A DNA stretch of 64,000 nt, from contig CAJOMV010000016.1 in NCBI GenBank assembly GCA_905235805.1, positions 1-64,000 of the forward strand, read 5' to 3'. The position numbers and the translations under genes were made by a program. Positions 27,902-38,467 of the stretch are shown here, in pieces; within the stretch, counting starts at the first letter, position 1, and every line of letters begins with the position of its first letter. Source of the DNA: an uncultured Ruminiclostridium sp. GTDB taxonomy: Bacteria; Bacillota; Clostridia; Oscillospirales; Ruminococcaceae. The notes below the pieces were generated by a model. That model ran no database searches, had not been told where the DNA came from, and saw only the letters and a list, made by a program, of their open reading frames with translations.

Positions 27902-28144
27902 ATGGACAGCATCTATGAGCGTCTCAACGCTGTATTCAGGGATTTCTTCGACGATGAGGACATCGAGCTCGACGCGGATACCACCGCGGACGATATCGAC
28001 GACTGGGACAGTCTCAGCCACATCACGCTGATGTCAGCGGTGGAGGAGGAATTCGGACTTACCTTCACCATGGGAGAAGTGTCCGGCATGAAAAATGTCG
28101 GCGAAATGGCGGAGATAATCAAAAAGCGCGGCAAGAAGGTCTGA
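27902..28144 (+). CDS. Acyl carrier protein-like
   Basis: IDDWDSLSHITLMSAVEEEFGL phosphopantetheine site (DSL). Confidence 0.85.
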   Translation: MDSIYERLNAVFRDFFDDEDIELDADTTADDIDDWDSLSHITLMSAVEEEFGLTFTMGEVSGMKNVGEMAEIIKKRGKKV

Positions 28145-28163
28145 TTTTTAGGCAAATTGTCGG

Positions 28164-28192
28164 TTGACTTTTTCCCGCGTATCGAATATAAT
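28164..28192 (+). promoter_or_regulatory. Sigma-A promoter TTGACT-N17-TATAAT for glnA
   Basis: -35 28164-28169, -10 28187-28192. Confidence 0.75.
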
Positions 28193-28210
28193 ATAGTAAA
28201 TGGAACAAAG

Positions 28211-28254
28211 AAGTTCCGGCATGCTTTTTTGGTATGCCGGAACTTTTATTTTGT
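28211..28254 (+). promoter_or_regulatory. Terminator-like hairpin in the glnA leader
   Basis: AAGTTCCGGCAT (28211-28222)/ATGCCGGAACTT (28234-28245) followed by TTATTTTGT, between promoter and CDS. Confidence 0.65.
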
Positions 28255-28272
28255 CTTATGGAGGAAACAACT

Positions 28273-30396
28273 ATGAACGACACTTATGATGTATCGCGTA
28301 TCTTCGGCGAGGACGTATTCGATGAGTCCACAATGCGTCAGAGACTGCCGAAGGAGGTATTCAAAAAGCTCAAAGCCACAATGAACACCAACAGGGAGCT
28401 CGACAGCTCCATAGCGGAGAGCGTCGCGGCGGCTATGAAGGACTGGGCGGTCGAGCGTGGCGCGACCCACTACACCCACTGGTTCCAGCCCATGACCAAT
28501 ATCACCGCCGAGAAGCACGACAGCTTCATCGCTCCCACAGGCGACGGCACCGTGATAATGGAATTCTCCGGCAAGGAGCTGATAAAGGGTGAACCGGACG
28601 CTTCGTCGTTCCCCTCGGGCGGCATTCGCGCCACCTTCGAGGCGAGAGGCTATACCGCGTGGGATCCGACCTCCTGCGCCTTCATAAAAGACGGCACCCT
28701 CTATATCCCGACGGCGTTCTGCTCCTACACCGGCGAGGCTCTTGACAAGAAGACGCCTCTCCTGCGCTCAATGGACGCTCTCTCCGACCAGGCGGTGCGC
28801 ATACTGCGGCTTTTCGGCAACTCGACGGTAAAGCGCGTGAACGCCACCGTCGGCGCGGAGCAGGAATACTTTCTCATCGACAAGAGCGTATATGAGAAGA
28901 GAAAAGACCTTGTATATACCGGAAGAACGCTGTTCGGCGCCCCTCCGCTCAAAGGTCAGGAAATGGACGACCACTACTACGGCGCGATAAACTCCCGGGT
29001 GCACGCGTTCATGCGCGACCTTGACATCGCACTCTGGAAGCTCGGAGTCACCTCCAAGACCGAGCACAACGAGGTAGCTCCCGCACAGCACGAAATGGCA
29101 CCGATATACTCCGGCGCCAACGCTGCCGCCGACCAGAACCAGCTCACCATGGAGGTCATGCAGAAGACCGCCCGCAAGCACGGTATGGTCTGCCTGCTGC
29201 ACGAAAAGCCCTTCAATGGCGTGAACGGCTCCGGCAAGCACGACAACTGGGGGCTTTCCACCGACGACGGGCAGAACCTGCTCTATCCCGGGAAATCCCC
29301 GACAGAGAATATGCAGTTCCTCACCTTCCTCGCCGCCGTCATCAAGGCTGTGGACGACTACCCGGAGCTCCTGCGCCTTTCCGTGGCGACTGCCGGCAAC
29401 GACCACCGTCTCGGCGGCAACGAGGCTCCGCCCGCTGTGGTGTCGGTATTCCTCGGGGAGGAGTTGGACGCTGTGGTGAACTCCATAATCAGCGGAGAGA
29501 AAATGGATAAGAAATCCTCCGAATTCGACCTCGGCGTGCTCGCGCTCCCGCGCTTCAAGAAGGATTCCACCGACAGGAACAGGACCTCCCCCTTCGCCTT
29601 CACCGGCAACAAGTTCGAGTTCAGAATGGTCGGCTCGTCGCAGAACGTAGCCACCGCCAACATCATACTCAACACCATAGTTGCGGAGGAGCTCCGCCAG
29701 TTCTCCGACGAGCTGGAGTTCAAGGCTGCCGCCGACGGGGAGGCGTTCAGCAGGAACGCCTTCGATGTCGCGCTGCACGACCTGCTTGTCCGCACCTTCC
29801 GCGACCACAAGCGCATAATCTTCAACGGCAACGCCTACGACGAGGCATGGCTCGAGGAGGCAAAGCGCCGCGGGCTCCCGAACCTCGTGTCCTCCGTTGA
29901 CGCTATCCCGCATTTCGAGGACGCGAAGAGCATCGAGGTATTCACAAAGCACAAGGTATTCACCGAGCGCGAGATACACGCGCGCACCGAGATACTCCTC
30001 GAGAACTACTACAAGACTGTCAGCATAGAAGCTCACACCGCGATAGATATGGTGCAGCACCAGTACGCTCCCGCGGTAATGGCGTTCCAGAAATTCCTCT
30101 GCGATACAGCTTTCTCGAAGAAGAACGTCGGTATCGACGCCTCGATAGAGCTGGGAGCCGCACAGACAGTCTCCGCTCTCGCCGCCGCTATGGATACAAA
30201 GCGCCGCGAGCTTGCCGAGCTGCTCGAGGAAGTCACCTCGATAGCCGATGTCAAGGACACCGCGGTATTCTACCACGACAAGGTGCTCGCGAAGATGAAC
30301 GAGCTGCGCTCTGTCGTCGATGAGCTCCAGACCTATGTCGGCGATGACTTCTGGCCCGTTCCCACTTACGGCGATATACTTTTCAGCGTTCAGTAA
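28273..30396 (+). CDS. glnN: Glutamine synthetase type III
   Basis: [79 protein letters not shown] before ATG 28273. Confidence 0.93.
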   Translation: MNDTYDVSRIFGEDVFDESTMRQRLPKEVFKKLKATMNTNRELDSSIAESVAAAMKDWAVERGATHYTHWFQPMTNITAEKHDSFIAPTGDGTVIMEFSGKELIKGEPDASSFPSGGIRATFEARGYTAWDPTSCAFIKDGTLYIPTAFCSYTGEALDKKTPLLRSMDALSDQAVRILRLFGNSTVKRVNATVGAEQEYFLIDKSVYEKRKDLVYTGRTLFGAPPLKGQEMDDHYYGAINSRVHAFMRDLDIALWKLGVTSKTEHNEVAPAQHEMAPIYSGANAAADQNQLTMEVMQKTARKHGMVCLLHEKPFNGVNGSGKHDNWGLSTDDGQNLLYPGKSPTENMQFLTFLAAVIKAVDDYPELLRLSVATAGNDHRLGGNEAPPAVVSVFLGEELDAVVNSIISGEKMDKKSSEFDLGVLALPRFKKDSTDRNRTSPFAFTGNKFEFRMVGSSQNVATANIILNTIVAEELRQFSDELEFKAAADGEAFSRNAFDVALHDLLVRTFRDHKRIIFNGNAYDEAWLEEAKRRGLPNLVSSVDAIPHFEDAKSIEVFTKHKVFTEREIHARTEILLENYYKTVSIEAHTAIDMVQHQYAPAVMAFQKFLCDTAFSKKNVGIDASIELGAAQTVSALAAAMDTKRRELAELLEEVTSIADVKDTAVFYHDKVLAKMNELRSVVDELQTYVGDDFWPVPTYGDILFSVQ

Positions 30397-30412
30397 GATA
30401 AAACAAAACAAC

Positions 30413-30458
30413 GGCGAACTGCACCGCGTCATTTCTTTACGACGTCATACAGTTCGCC
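30413..30458. terminator. Bidirectional terminator between convergent glnN and mscS
   Basis: GGCGAACTG/CAGTTCGCC arms with A-run and T-run flanks. Confidence 0.7.
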
Positions 30459-30464
30459 ATTTTT

Positions 30465-31367
30465 TTATTTCTTCATGTGTACATCAAGCTGCTGATACGG
30501 TATCTCGATATTCTCCTCGATGAACTGCATACGCACTCCCTCGATAACATCGAAATACACGTCCCAGTAATTTTCGGTCTTGCACCATACGCGCACCACA
30601 ATGTCAATACTGCTGGCATTGTGCTTGCACATACGCACGAAGGGCTGTTCTCCTTCTCCGTGAAGGATCTTCGGTATCTTCTCCAATGCCTTGTTGATAG
30701 CTGTGACAGCCTTTCTGAAATCCGCGTCGTAGGAAATGCTGAAAACGTGATCGACGCGGCGCTTGTCGGCTTGGGTGACGTTGGTGAGCACTGCGTTGGA
30801 GGCTACGCCGTTGGGGATATAGATAGCCTGATTGTCGTAGGTCATGAGCTTGGTATAGAGAATATTGATATCCGTGACAAATCCCTCGACCCCGCTGACG
30901 CTGATATAGCTGCCTACCTTGAAGGGCTTGGAGAACAGTATCAGAAAGCCGCCCGCAAGGTTTGACAGGCTGTTCTGGAGAGCTAAGCCCACTGCCACGC
31001 CCGCCGTGCCTATAACGGTGATTATGGAGGTCGTGGGAACTCCGAGCAGCGTGAGAACTACGGTTATCAGTACCACATACAGGATTATCTTGACTATGGA
31101 GCGCAGAAACTTGGTTATCGTGAGATCGAGCTTCGACCTGTCAAGTGCCTTTCCCATAAGCTTTACGGTGAGCTTTGACAGAATGACGCCGAGAATGAGA
31201 ATGATTATCGCAAAGATTATGGTCGGGAGCTTGTCAAGAAAACCCTGCCACACGTCGTTCAGAAATTTCTGGAGTGCGCTGACATTTTCGACCAGCTCAT
31301 CGCCGAGCACCTCGCTGACAGTCTCGGCGATGTCCGAGGTCTCGGCTTCGAGCAGGAGATTTATCAT
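30465..31367 (-). CDS. MscS-family mechanosensitive channel
   Basis: GTAGVAVGLALQNSLSNLAGGFLILFSKPFKVGSYI. Confidence 0.93.
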   Translation of the reverse strand: MINLLLEAETSDIAETVSEVLGDELVENVSALQKFLNDVWQGFLDKLPTIIFAIIILILGVILSKLTVKLMGKALDRSKLDLTITKFLRSIVKIILYVVLITVVLTLLGVPTTSIITVIGTAGVAVGLALQNSLSNLAGGFLILFSKPFKVGSYISVSGVEGFVTDINILYTKLMTYDNQAIYIPNGVASNAVLTNVTQADKRRVDHVFSISYDADFRKAVTAINKALEKIPKILHGEGEQPFVRMCKHNASSIDIVVRVWCKTENYWDVYFDVIEGVRMQFIEENIEIPYQQLDVHMKK

Positions 31368-31386
31368 AAGCAATTCCCTCCGTTAT

Positions 31387-32664
31387 TTACAGCAGGTCGA
31401 TGCCGCCGGCATTGCGGATACGGAGCTTGCGGCAGCTGCCCTCGCCGAACAGGCTGTCCATACCGGCGCGGTATTTCTCCGCGGCAGCCTTCGGGACGAA
31501 TGCCTGTATAGTACCCGCAAAGCCGCCGCCGTGTACTCTTGTGGCACCCTCGCCGCCGAGGAGCTTTTCGCTCATCATCAGCGCCACAGGGATACCCTGT
31601 TCCTGCGGTGTCTTGCAGGCGTAGAGGTTCTGTAAGAGTTTAGCGGAGGATTCACCGGATTCTCTTATCGTTTTAAGGAAGGTATCCATATCGCCCTGCT
31701 CGATAGCCTTCGCGGCAGCCTGCGCACGCTTGTTTTCCGCGAAGAAGTGCGCCGCGCGGAGCACCGATCTGTCGCCGCAGACTCTCCGCAGCTCGGGGAG
31801 CTTCGAGTAGAACTCGTCCTCGTCCGCCGCGCGCAGCCAGTCCTTGCCGAGCTGCTTCGCCACGCTTATCATCTCGGATGGAATAGCCGAGTATTCGTCC
31901 GACAGGTCGGCATGGCTGCCCTTGGTGTCAGTGATGAACAGCACATAGCCGTTCGCGTCGAGGTCGCATTTTGCCGAAACTACCTTTGGAGCCGCGGTGT
32001 TCTCGAAATCTATGAATACCGAGCTGCCCACAGAGCTTGCGGTCTGGTCCATAAGCCCGCTCTTCTTGCCGAAGTATGCGTTTTCCGCGAGCTGTCCCAT
32101 TTTTGCTATCTCGATAGCGCCCGCCTTGCCGTTGTTGTAGTGCTTGTCGATTATCGTGCCGATAAGTACCTCAAACGCTGCCGAGGACGACAGCCCGCTC
32201 CCGCCGAGGACATTGGAGGTGGTGTACGCGTCAAAGCCGCCCACATTTAAGCCTCGGCTCTTGAAGCCCGCCGCCACTCCGCGTATGAGCGAGTCGGAGG
32301 TGCCCTCCTCCTTCTTCTGCGGTGCGAGGTCGTTTAAGTTGACCACGTTCATGTTGTGTCCCTCCGACTGCACGCGGATAACGTTCTCGTCGTTGAACGC
32401 GACTATGCCGATTATATCGAGGTCTACCGCCGCCGCCAGCACGCAGCCGTGCTGATGATCGGTGTGGTTGCCGCAGATCTCCGTCCGTCCGGGGGCAGAA
32501 TACAGCGCCACATTGTGGTGCTCGGGGAAGAAGGTCTCGAACCCGTCGCAGGCGCGGATGTACCTTGCACGCTGCTGTTCGATGTTCTCCGCGCCGTACA
32601 GTTCGGTGAACCGTCCGTCAAGTCCGCCTTCCTTAATAAGTTCCTTTAAGCCCATTACATTCAT
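31387..32664 (-). CDS. galK: Galactokinase
   Basis: YSAPGRTEICGNHTDHQHG, GGSGLSSSAAFEVL, GLMDQTAS, VHGGGFAGTIQAF. Confidence 0.93.
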   Translation of the reverse strand: MNVMGLKELIKEGGLDGRFTELYGAENIEQQRARYIRACDGFETFFPEHHNVALYSAPGRTEICGNHTDHQHGCVLAAAVDLDIIGIVAFNDENVIRVQSEGHNMNVVNLNDLAPQKKEEGTSDSLIRGVAAGFKSRGLNVGGFDAYTTSNVLGGSGLSSSAAFEVLIGTIIDKHYNNGKAGAIEIAKMGQLAENAYFGKKSGLMDQTASSVGSSVFIDFENTAAPKVVSAKCDLDANGYVLFITDTKGSHADLSDEYSAIPSEMISVAKQLGKDWLRAADEDEFYSKLPELRRVCGDRSVLRAAHFFAENKRAQAAAKAIEQGDMDTFLKTIRESGESSAKLLQNLYACKTPQEQGIPVALMMSEKLLGGEGATRVHGGGFAGTIQAFVPKAAAEKYRAGMDSLFGEGSCRKLRIRNAGGIDLL

Positions 32665-32679
32665 ATTTTTACGCTCCTT

Positions 32680-35600
32680 TCACGCAAATCTTACCGACCT
32701 TATATCGAAATCACAGCCCGGGAGGAATATCAGCGATACTCTCACCCTGCCGCTTATGCCCTCAAGCGGGAATTCTCTGGCAATATACTCCTCACTCCGT
32801 GCGAAGTCGCACAGCACCGTGCGCTTTTCGCTGCCCTCGAACGCCGCCTGTATACTGTTGAACGGGAGCTTTGTGCGCCCCGTTATTATCAGCTTTGCGG
32901 GAGTGAACGCCGAGAAATCGTACTCCCCGAGGTCGAGTATCACGTTGTTGCCGATACCCGTCACAGCGTCCTTGCCGACGGTATAGCTGTCACCGTATAT
33001 GCGGGCATCTGTCGCCGCGAATTCGGCAGTTTCCTTTGCCCGCTTCTCAAACACGAAGCCCTTCACATCGAACTTCTGCCCGCCCGCAATGCTCACCGTG
33101 TGTATGCCCCTGAGCGGCTTTTTCAGCCTGTATGTCTCCGGCTTGTACACCAGCCACTCCGACGGCTCGCAGTACTCGAATTCTCCGATCAGCTCTCCAC
33201 TTTCGGGAGTGCCGTCGTACATTCTGAGAGCAATAGGGGTGCTCACCTCCGCGAACACGGGGATAGTCACCGTGTCGCTCCCGGTCTCGCCGAAGTCGAT
33301 GTTTTCGACCCCGAACCAGCCGCCTGTCAGCCCGAACCTCATGCCGTGCTCGATGCCGTTCTTCACGTCGCCGCCGGTGAGAGTGCAGAGACCCGCCTCC
33401 ACAAGCTCGTACGGGTCGTGGAACGCGCTCCCCAGCCCCTCGCCGCACAGTCTCATAACATTCATCAGCCGCACCTTGTCGGTGCCGTTCTTCGAGAGAG
33501 CCCGCAGACAGAATTCCCCGTCCCCGAGGCATTCCACCGTCACGCCGTCGGAGTCCTGCTCCGTTATCCGCGCAAGCTTGCTCTCTATGCCGTTGACGCT
33601 GGTTATGCGGTATTCGATGTCCGGGTATGAGGTGTTCGCGGGGTACAGCTTCTTTGTGAAGCGTATCGTCCGCCGCTCCGGGGTGAAGGTGCGGCTCTCG
33701 GCGAGCAGCTCTATCCGCCGCACTGGAATGTCATTGTCCCTGTCGGGGATATCCGCGCCTGTGTCGGTGTTCTCCTCAATGCAGGAGATACCCTCCGGCA
33801 CCTCGGCGGGTACCGCCTCAAGGAATATCTCGTCGCCCTCCGCGGACGGTGATGTTATCCGCACCTTTATCTCCCCGGGCACGTCCTTCGCCGCAATTAT
33901 CGCCAGCAGCCTTCCCGAGAACAGTCTCCGGGAAATACCCTTGTACTGCTCGAAATCCGCGGAGTCGCCGTTGTCGAGCCCTATGAGCCTTCCCGCGCCC
34001 GTTACCTCCACGGTCACGCGGTCGGCGGCGTTGTGAACTGTGCGCCCCTTGCTGTCAACGGCGTGTATCGCAACGAACACAAGGTCGCGCCCGTCGGCTC
34101 TTAATTCCGACTTATCGGGGACGGCATACAGCTTTGCGGTGTCCCCGAAGCTCTCCTGTGTACAGAGCGCGCGTTGTACGCCCTGCTCATTATAACCGAC
34201 AGCCTTGAGTTTTCCGGGTTCATAGGGCACTTTCACGTCCAGCAGCAGCTCCCTGCCGCGCTCCCGGTCAAACTCCTGCGTCTTTATCAGCCTGTCGTTT
34301 AAGTACAGCTCTACCTTAGCGAGGTTTGAGGCTACCCGGATATCTATGATCTCGCCCTCGGTAAAATCCCAGTGCGGGAAGATATGCACGAATGGCGCGG
34401 AAAGCGAGCTGTCCGGGTCTGTCCACGCCCCACGGAACACATACGCGCCGTCCTTCTCGAAGCCGGCGGTGTCGAACTGACCGAAGTAGCTGTTCTTGCT
34501 GTCGTAGGGGGTGGGCTCGCCGATGTAGTCGAAGCCCGTCCAGATAAACTGCCCCGCGCAGTACTCCGCGTCACGGTCGGGGATTATGCACGCCTCCCAG
34601 TTCCTCGCCGCCCATATCGGGGAGCCGTTGCCGAGAGCCGAGCACTGCCCGTCGTCGTCGCCGAGGTTAGCCTGCTCGAGCGGGAAGTGGTATATCCCGC
34701 GGCTCGTCACTACCGAGGAGGTCTCGCTGCCGTATATGCAGCGGTCGGGGTTTTTCGCATGGTCGCGCTCGTAGAGCTCCTCCGCGTAGTTGTAGCCCGC
34801 AATTTTCAGGATATCCGCGCACTTCTGTCCGTTCTCTGTCCTCATCTGATTTGAGCCGATAGTCACTGCTCCATTGCCGCGGGGGTCGTTCTGCCGCACC
34901 AGCCGCCTCATCAGCGTGGTGAGCTCCTGCCCGTGCTCGTCGGCTCCGGTATCGGGTATCTCGTTTCCGATGCTCCAGCCGATAAGACAGGGGTGGTTCC
35001 TGTCGCGGCGCACCCATGAGGCGATATCCCGCTCCCGCCAGTCCTTCGCGAACCTTACATAGTCGAACTCGGTCTTTGCTATCTCCCACACGTCGGTAAA
35101 CTCCGACAGCACCAGAAACCCCATTTCGTCGCAGAGCTCCATGAGCTCCGGGGCAGGGGGATTGTGGGAGGTGCGTATGGCGTTTATGCCGACAGTCCGC
35201 AGCTTTGTCAGCTTGCGGCGGAGTGCGTTTATGTTCATCGCCGCTCCGAGAGCCCCCAGGTCGTGGTGCTCGCAGCAGCCGTGTATTTTCAGATGTCTGC
35301 CGTTTAAGAAGAAGCCCCGGTCGGGGGTAAACTCCATATTCCTGAAGCCGAACCGTGTCACGGCACTGTCGATGACCGAGCCGTCCTTCTTAAGTTCCGT
35401 GCGGCACTCGTACAGCTTCGGGTCGCTTATGTCCCAGCGCCGGAGGTCGTCTATCCGCAGTGTCTGCATATTTACCGCGTATTTGCAGCCCTCTCGCACG
35501 ACCGGCGCGGGGAGCTCCCCGCTGTCCGCCGCGGTGCAGGGACTTTCGGTTTCCGCGAGAAGTCTGTCCCCGTCGTATATCGCCGTACGGATAGTGAGCC

Positions 35601-36114
35601 CGTCCACGGTCTCGCCTTCCGGGCGTTTTGTCTCCGTCGTTACGATGACGTCCTCGTCGGCTGTGATATACACGCCGTCGGGCAGTATGTGGGTCTGTGG
35701 GTATCTGCAAAGCCACACGTTCCTGTAAATACCCGCGCCCGAATACCAGCGGGAGTTCGGGGACCGATGATCAACCCGCACCGAGATGACGTTCTCGCCC
35801 TCGGTAAGATAGTCGGTGATATCCGCGTCGAAGGTGGTGTAGCCGTTCTTCCACTCGAACGCCTGCACGCCGTTCACATACACCCGGCTGTCCATATACA
35901 CCCCGTCGAACCGCAGCACAGTGCGCAGCCTGTCGTTCTTATGGATATAGCTTTTCCTGTACCAGCCTGTGGAATCGCGGTACAGCGCCTTTGTGTTATA
36001 TATCAGCCAGTCATGGGGAACATCGACCCGCTTCCAGCCCGTTACGGCATCGTACTCAGTCCCGAGCGGGGTCTCCGCGAATTCCCACTTGTCGCAAAAC
36101 AGTGTTTTTGTCAT
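32680..36114 (-). CDS. Glycoside hydrolase family 2 (beta-galactosidase-like)
   Basis: VDVPHDWLI, DRNHPCLIGWSIGNEI, QFIWTGFDYIGEPTPY. Confidence 0.9.
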   Translation of the reverse strand: MTKTLFCDKWEFAETPLGTEYDAVTGWKRVDVPHDWLIYNTKALYRDSTGWYRKSYIHKNDRLRTVLRFDGVYMDSRVYVNGVQAFEWKNGYTTFDADITDYLTEGENVISVRVDHRSPNSRWYSGAGIYRNVWLCRYPQTHILPDGVYITADEDVIVTTETKRPEGETVDGLTIRTAIYDGDRLLAETESPCTAADSGELPAPVVREGCKYAVNMQTLRIDDLRRWDISDPKLYECRTELKKDGSVIDSAVTRFGFRNMEFTPDRGFFLNGRHLKIHGCCEHHDLGALGAAMNINALRRKLTKLRTVGINAIRTSHNPPAPELMELCDEMGFLVLSEFTDVWEIAKTEFDYVRFAKDWRERDIASWVRRDRNHPCLIGWSIGNEIPDTGADEHGQELTTLMRRLVRQNDPRGNGAVTIGSNQMRTENGQKCADILKIAGYNYAEELYERDHAKNPDRCIYGSETSSVVTSRGIYHFPLEQANLGDDDGQCSALGNGSPIWAARNWEACIIPDRDAEYCAGQFIWTGFDYIGEPTPYDSKNSYFGQFDTAGFEKDGAYVFRGAWTDPDSSLSAPFVHIFPHWDFTEGEIIDIRVASNLAKVELYLNDRLIKTQEFDRERGRELLLDVKVPYEPGKLKAVGYNEQGVQRALCTQESFGDTAKLYAVPDKSELRADGRDLVFVAIHAVDSKGRTVHNAADRVTVEVTGAGRLIGLDNGDSADFEQYKGISRRLFSGRLLAIIAAKDVPGEIKVRITSPSAEGDEIFLEAVPAEVPEGISCIEENTDTGADIPDRDNDIPVRRIELLAESRTFTPERRTIRFTKKLYPANTSYPDIEYRITSVNGIESKLARITEQDSDGVTVECLGDGEFCLRALSKNGTDKVRLMNVMRLCGEGLGSAFHDPYELVEAGLCTLTGGDVKNGIEHGMRFGLTGGWFGVENIDFGETGSDTVTIPVFAEVSTPIALRMYDGTPESGELIGEFEYCEPSEWLVYKPETYRLKKPLRGIHTVSIAGGQKFDVKGFVFEKRAKETAEFAATDARIYGDSYTVGKDAVTGIGNNVILDLGEYDFSAFTPAKLIITGRTKLPFNSIQAAFEGSEKRTVLCDFARSEEYIAREFPLEGISGRVRVSLIFLPGCDFDIRSVRFA

Positions 36115-36174
36115 ATATCTCCTTACAAAATCAGCGGCTGCCGTGAAATATTCGACGCAGCCGCCGGTATTATC

Positions 36175-37191
36175 TTACATTGTCGAGCGCCTTATCAGCA
36201 TCTCAAACCCGAGTATCGTCTCGGCGGGAGCGTTTCTGCCCTCTATGATATCGAGCATCAGCGCCGCCGTGGTGGTGCCGAGCTCGCCCGCCTTGAATTT
36301 GAGGGCGGTTATGGGGGGCGAGTACATATCAAGGTAGAGGCTGTCGTAGAACGAGGCTATCCTAATATCCTGCGGAACGCTCTTGCCGAGGGAGGACAGC
36401 ACATTGACCACCGCCATGCAGATCATATCGTCGCCGCAGATAATGCAGCCGCAGTCCGCGCGCAGCAGCTCGTCCACCGTTCTCCGAAGCTGTATGTCGC
36501 TCTTCACGCCGAGGAACACGTTCTTTGCGGGGATAAGGGCGCCGGAGTTCTCAAAAGCCTTGGAGAAGCCCTCATAGCGGCTGCGGTTGACGGTCTGCTC
36601 CATGCCGCCGAGGATAAGTCCGATATCCGCGGGGCGGTTGTTCATCAGCAGGTATGCCGTGAGCTCGCAGCAGCCCTCCTTGTGTGCGCTGTCAACGCGT
36701 ACAGCGTCGGGCTCGGTGCTCTCACCTATCGTGACGTATGGCACGTTCTTCCCGGCTATCAGCTGCTCCATGCTCCCGTCCTGAAGCGGGCGGGTGATGA
36801 TGATGCCGTCCGCCTTGCGGCTTTCCAGCACTCTGCGGAGCTGTGACAGGTCGCTGCCCTCCGCGCCTATCACCACGGTATCGTAATTGCGCAGCGCGCA
36901 GCATTTCGAAATGCTCATGAGGCAGGTCTGGAAGAACGGAGCCTCCGTCCCGACATTGTCCATAGGCACGACCACGCCGATATTGTATGTCTTACTTTCC
37001 GAGAAGCTCTTGGCTATCATATTCGGAGAATAATTCAGTTCTTTTATGCAGTCGAGCACCCTTTGTCGGGTAGCCGCGCTCACTCGCCCTTTTCCCGATA
37101 TCGCGCGGGAGACTGTGGTCTTTGAGATACCGAGAGCCTTTGCGATATCCTCGAGCTGAGCTGTTTTGCCCTGCGCAGTGATCCTTGTCAT
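36175..37191 (-). CDS. LacI family transcriptional regulator
   Basis: TAQLEDIAKALGISKTTVSRAISGKGRVSAATRQRVLDCIKELNYSPN HTH. Confidence 0.95.
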   Translation of the reverse strand: MTRITAQGKTAQLEDIAKALGISKTTVSRAISGKGRVSAATRQRVLDCIKELNYSPNMIAKSFSESKTYNIGVVVPMDNVGTEAPFFQTCLMSISKCCALRNYDTVVIGAEGSDLSQLRRVLESRKADGIIITRPLQDGSMEQLIAGKNVPYVTIGESTEPDAVRVDSAHKEGCCELTAYLLMNNRPADIGLILGGMEQTVNRSRYEGFSKAFENSGALIPAKNVFLGVKSDIQLRRTVDELLRADCGCIICGDDMICMAVVNVLSSLGKSVPQDIRIASFYDSLYLDMYSPPITALKFKAGELGTTTAALMLDIIEGRNAPAETILGFEMLIRRSTM

Positions 37192-37209
37192 TTTTTCCTT
37201 TTCAGTTGA

Positions 37210-38427
37210 TTATTTCTTGCTTTTCTTATCCTTTTTCTTTTTCTTGTCAAACTCGTCGGCATCAACGGCAGTCTCCGCCTTTTTCGGCACGGGAACCGCG
37301 TTTTCGACTGCGAGATTTCTGCCGTCCTCGGGGTCGAAGATGTTGACGGTGCGCTCACGGAGAGTGAAGGAGAACGTCTTGCGCTTTATCAGATCAAGCT
37401 GCTCCTCGTCGCTCATATCCGCGATCTGCACGCGCAGTATCACGTCCTTGCCCTCCGCGCTTGCCGCGTGGATATGTATTTCGCTGCCCATCATTTCCGT
37501 TACCTTTATCTCGGCGGCGATAGAGTTTGCTGTACCGTCCGCGCAGAGAATGAGGTTTTCCGGGCGAACACCGAGCGTCACCTTTTCCGGGACGCTGCCC
37601 CTCTTTGCGAGGGCGTCGTTGATATGCTGCGGGAGCTCTATCCTCGCGTTCTCGACTGTCGCGTAGTACTTCCCGCCGTCCTTTTTGAGCTGCGCGTCGA
37701 AGAAATTCATCTGCGGCGTGCCGATAAAGCCCGCGACGAACAGGTTAGCCGGGTGGTTGAACAGCTCCTGCGGAGTGCCGACCTGCATCACATAGCCGTC
37801 CTTCATTATGACTATGCGGTCGCCGAGGGTCATAGCCTCCGTCTGGTCATGGGTCACATATACGAAGGTGGTCTGTATCTTCTCGCGCAGCAGGATTATC
37901 TCCGCGCGCATCTGATTACGGAGCTTAGCGTCGAGGTTGGAGAGCGGTTCGTCCATGAGGAACACCTTCGGTATTCTCACGATAGCGCGTCCGATAGCCA
38001 CACGCTGTCTCTGACCGCCGGAGAGCTGCTTCGGCTTGCGCCCGAGAAGCTCTGTGATACCGAGTATCTCCGCCGCTTCAACGACCTTCTGGTGTATCTC
38101 GTCATTCGGCAGTCTGCGAAGCCGCAGACCGAACGCGATATTTTCATACACGCTCATGTGCGGATAAAGGGCATAGTTCTGGAATACCATAGCTATATCC
38201 CTGTCCTTGGGCTCCATATCGTTGACGACATTCTCGCCTATCATTATCTCGCCGCCGCTTATATCCTCCAGTCCCGCGATCATACGCAGGGTGGTGGATT
38301 TTCCGCAGCCCGAGGGACCTACGAGCACTATGAATTCCTTGTCCTTTATCTCGAGGTTGAAGTCATGCACGGCAACGAAGCCGTTTTCATACTGTTTCTT
38401 TACGTTTCTGAGTTTTACCTCTGCCAT
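37210..38427 (-). CDS. MsmK/UgpC-type carbohydrate ABC transporter ATPase
   Basis: GPSGCGKSTTLRMIAGLE, LSGGQRQRVAIGRAIVR, TOBE-like C-terminus; poly-K tail. Confidence 0.93.
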   Translation of the reverse strand: MAEVKLRNVKKQYENGFVAVHDFNLEIKDKEFIVLVGPSGCGKSTTLRMIAGLEDISGGEIMIGENVVNDMEPKDRDIAMVFQNYALYPHMSVYENIAFGLRLRRLPNDEIHQKVVEAAEILGITELLGRKPKQLSGGQRQRVAIGRAIVRIPKVFLMDEPLSNLDAKLRNQMRAEIILLREKIQTTFVYVTHDQTEAMTLGDRIVIMKDGYVMQVGTPQELFNHPANLFVAGFIGTPQMNFFDAQLKKDGGKYYATVENARIELPQHINDALAKRGSVPEKVTLGVRPENLILCADGTANSIAAEIKVTEMMGSEIHIHAASAEGKDVILRVQIADMSDEEQLDLIKRKTFSFTLRERTVNIFDPEDGRNLAVENAVPVPKKAETAVDADEFDKKKKKDKKSKK

Positions 38428-38467
38428 AATATGCTGCTCCCTTATATCAATTCATTCAAGCTGTTGC

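Noticed and set aside
28211-28245. ANTAR-target dual hairpin in the glnA leader
   Set aside because: Only one hairpin with a T-rich loop is present; the two-hairpin, hexaloop arrangement expected for ANTAR targets is absent.
28768-30432. 554-aa minus-strand ORF opposite glnN
   Set aside because: Antisense shadow of a clear type III glutamine synthetase.
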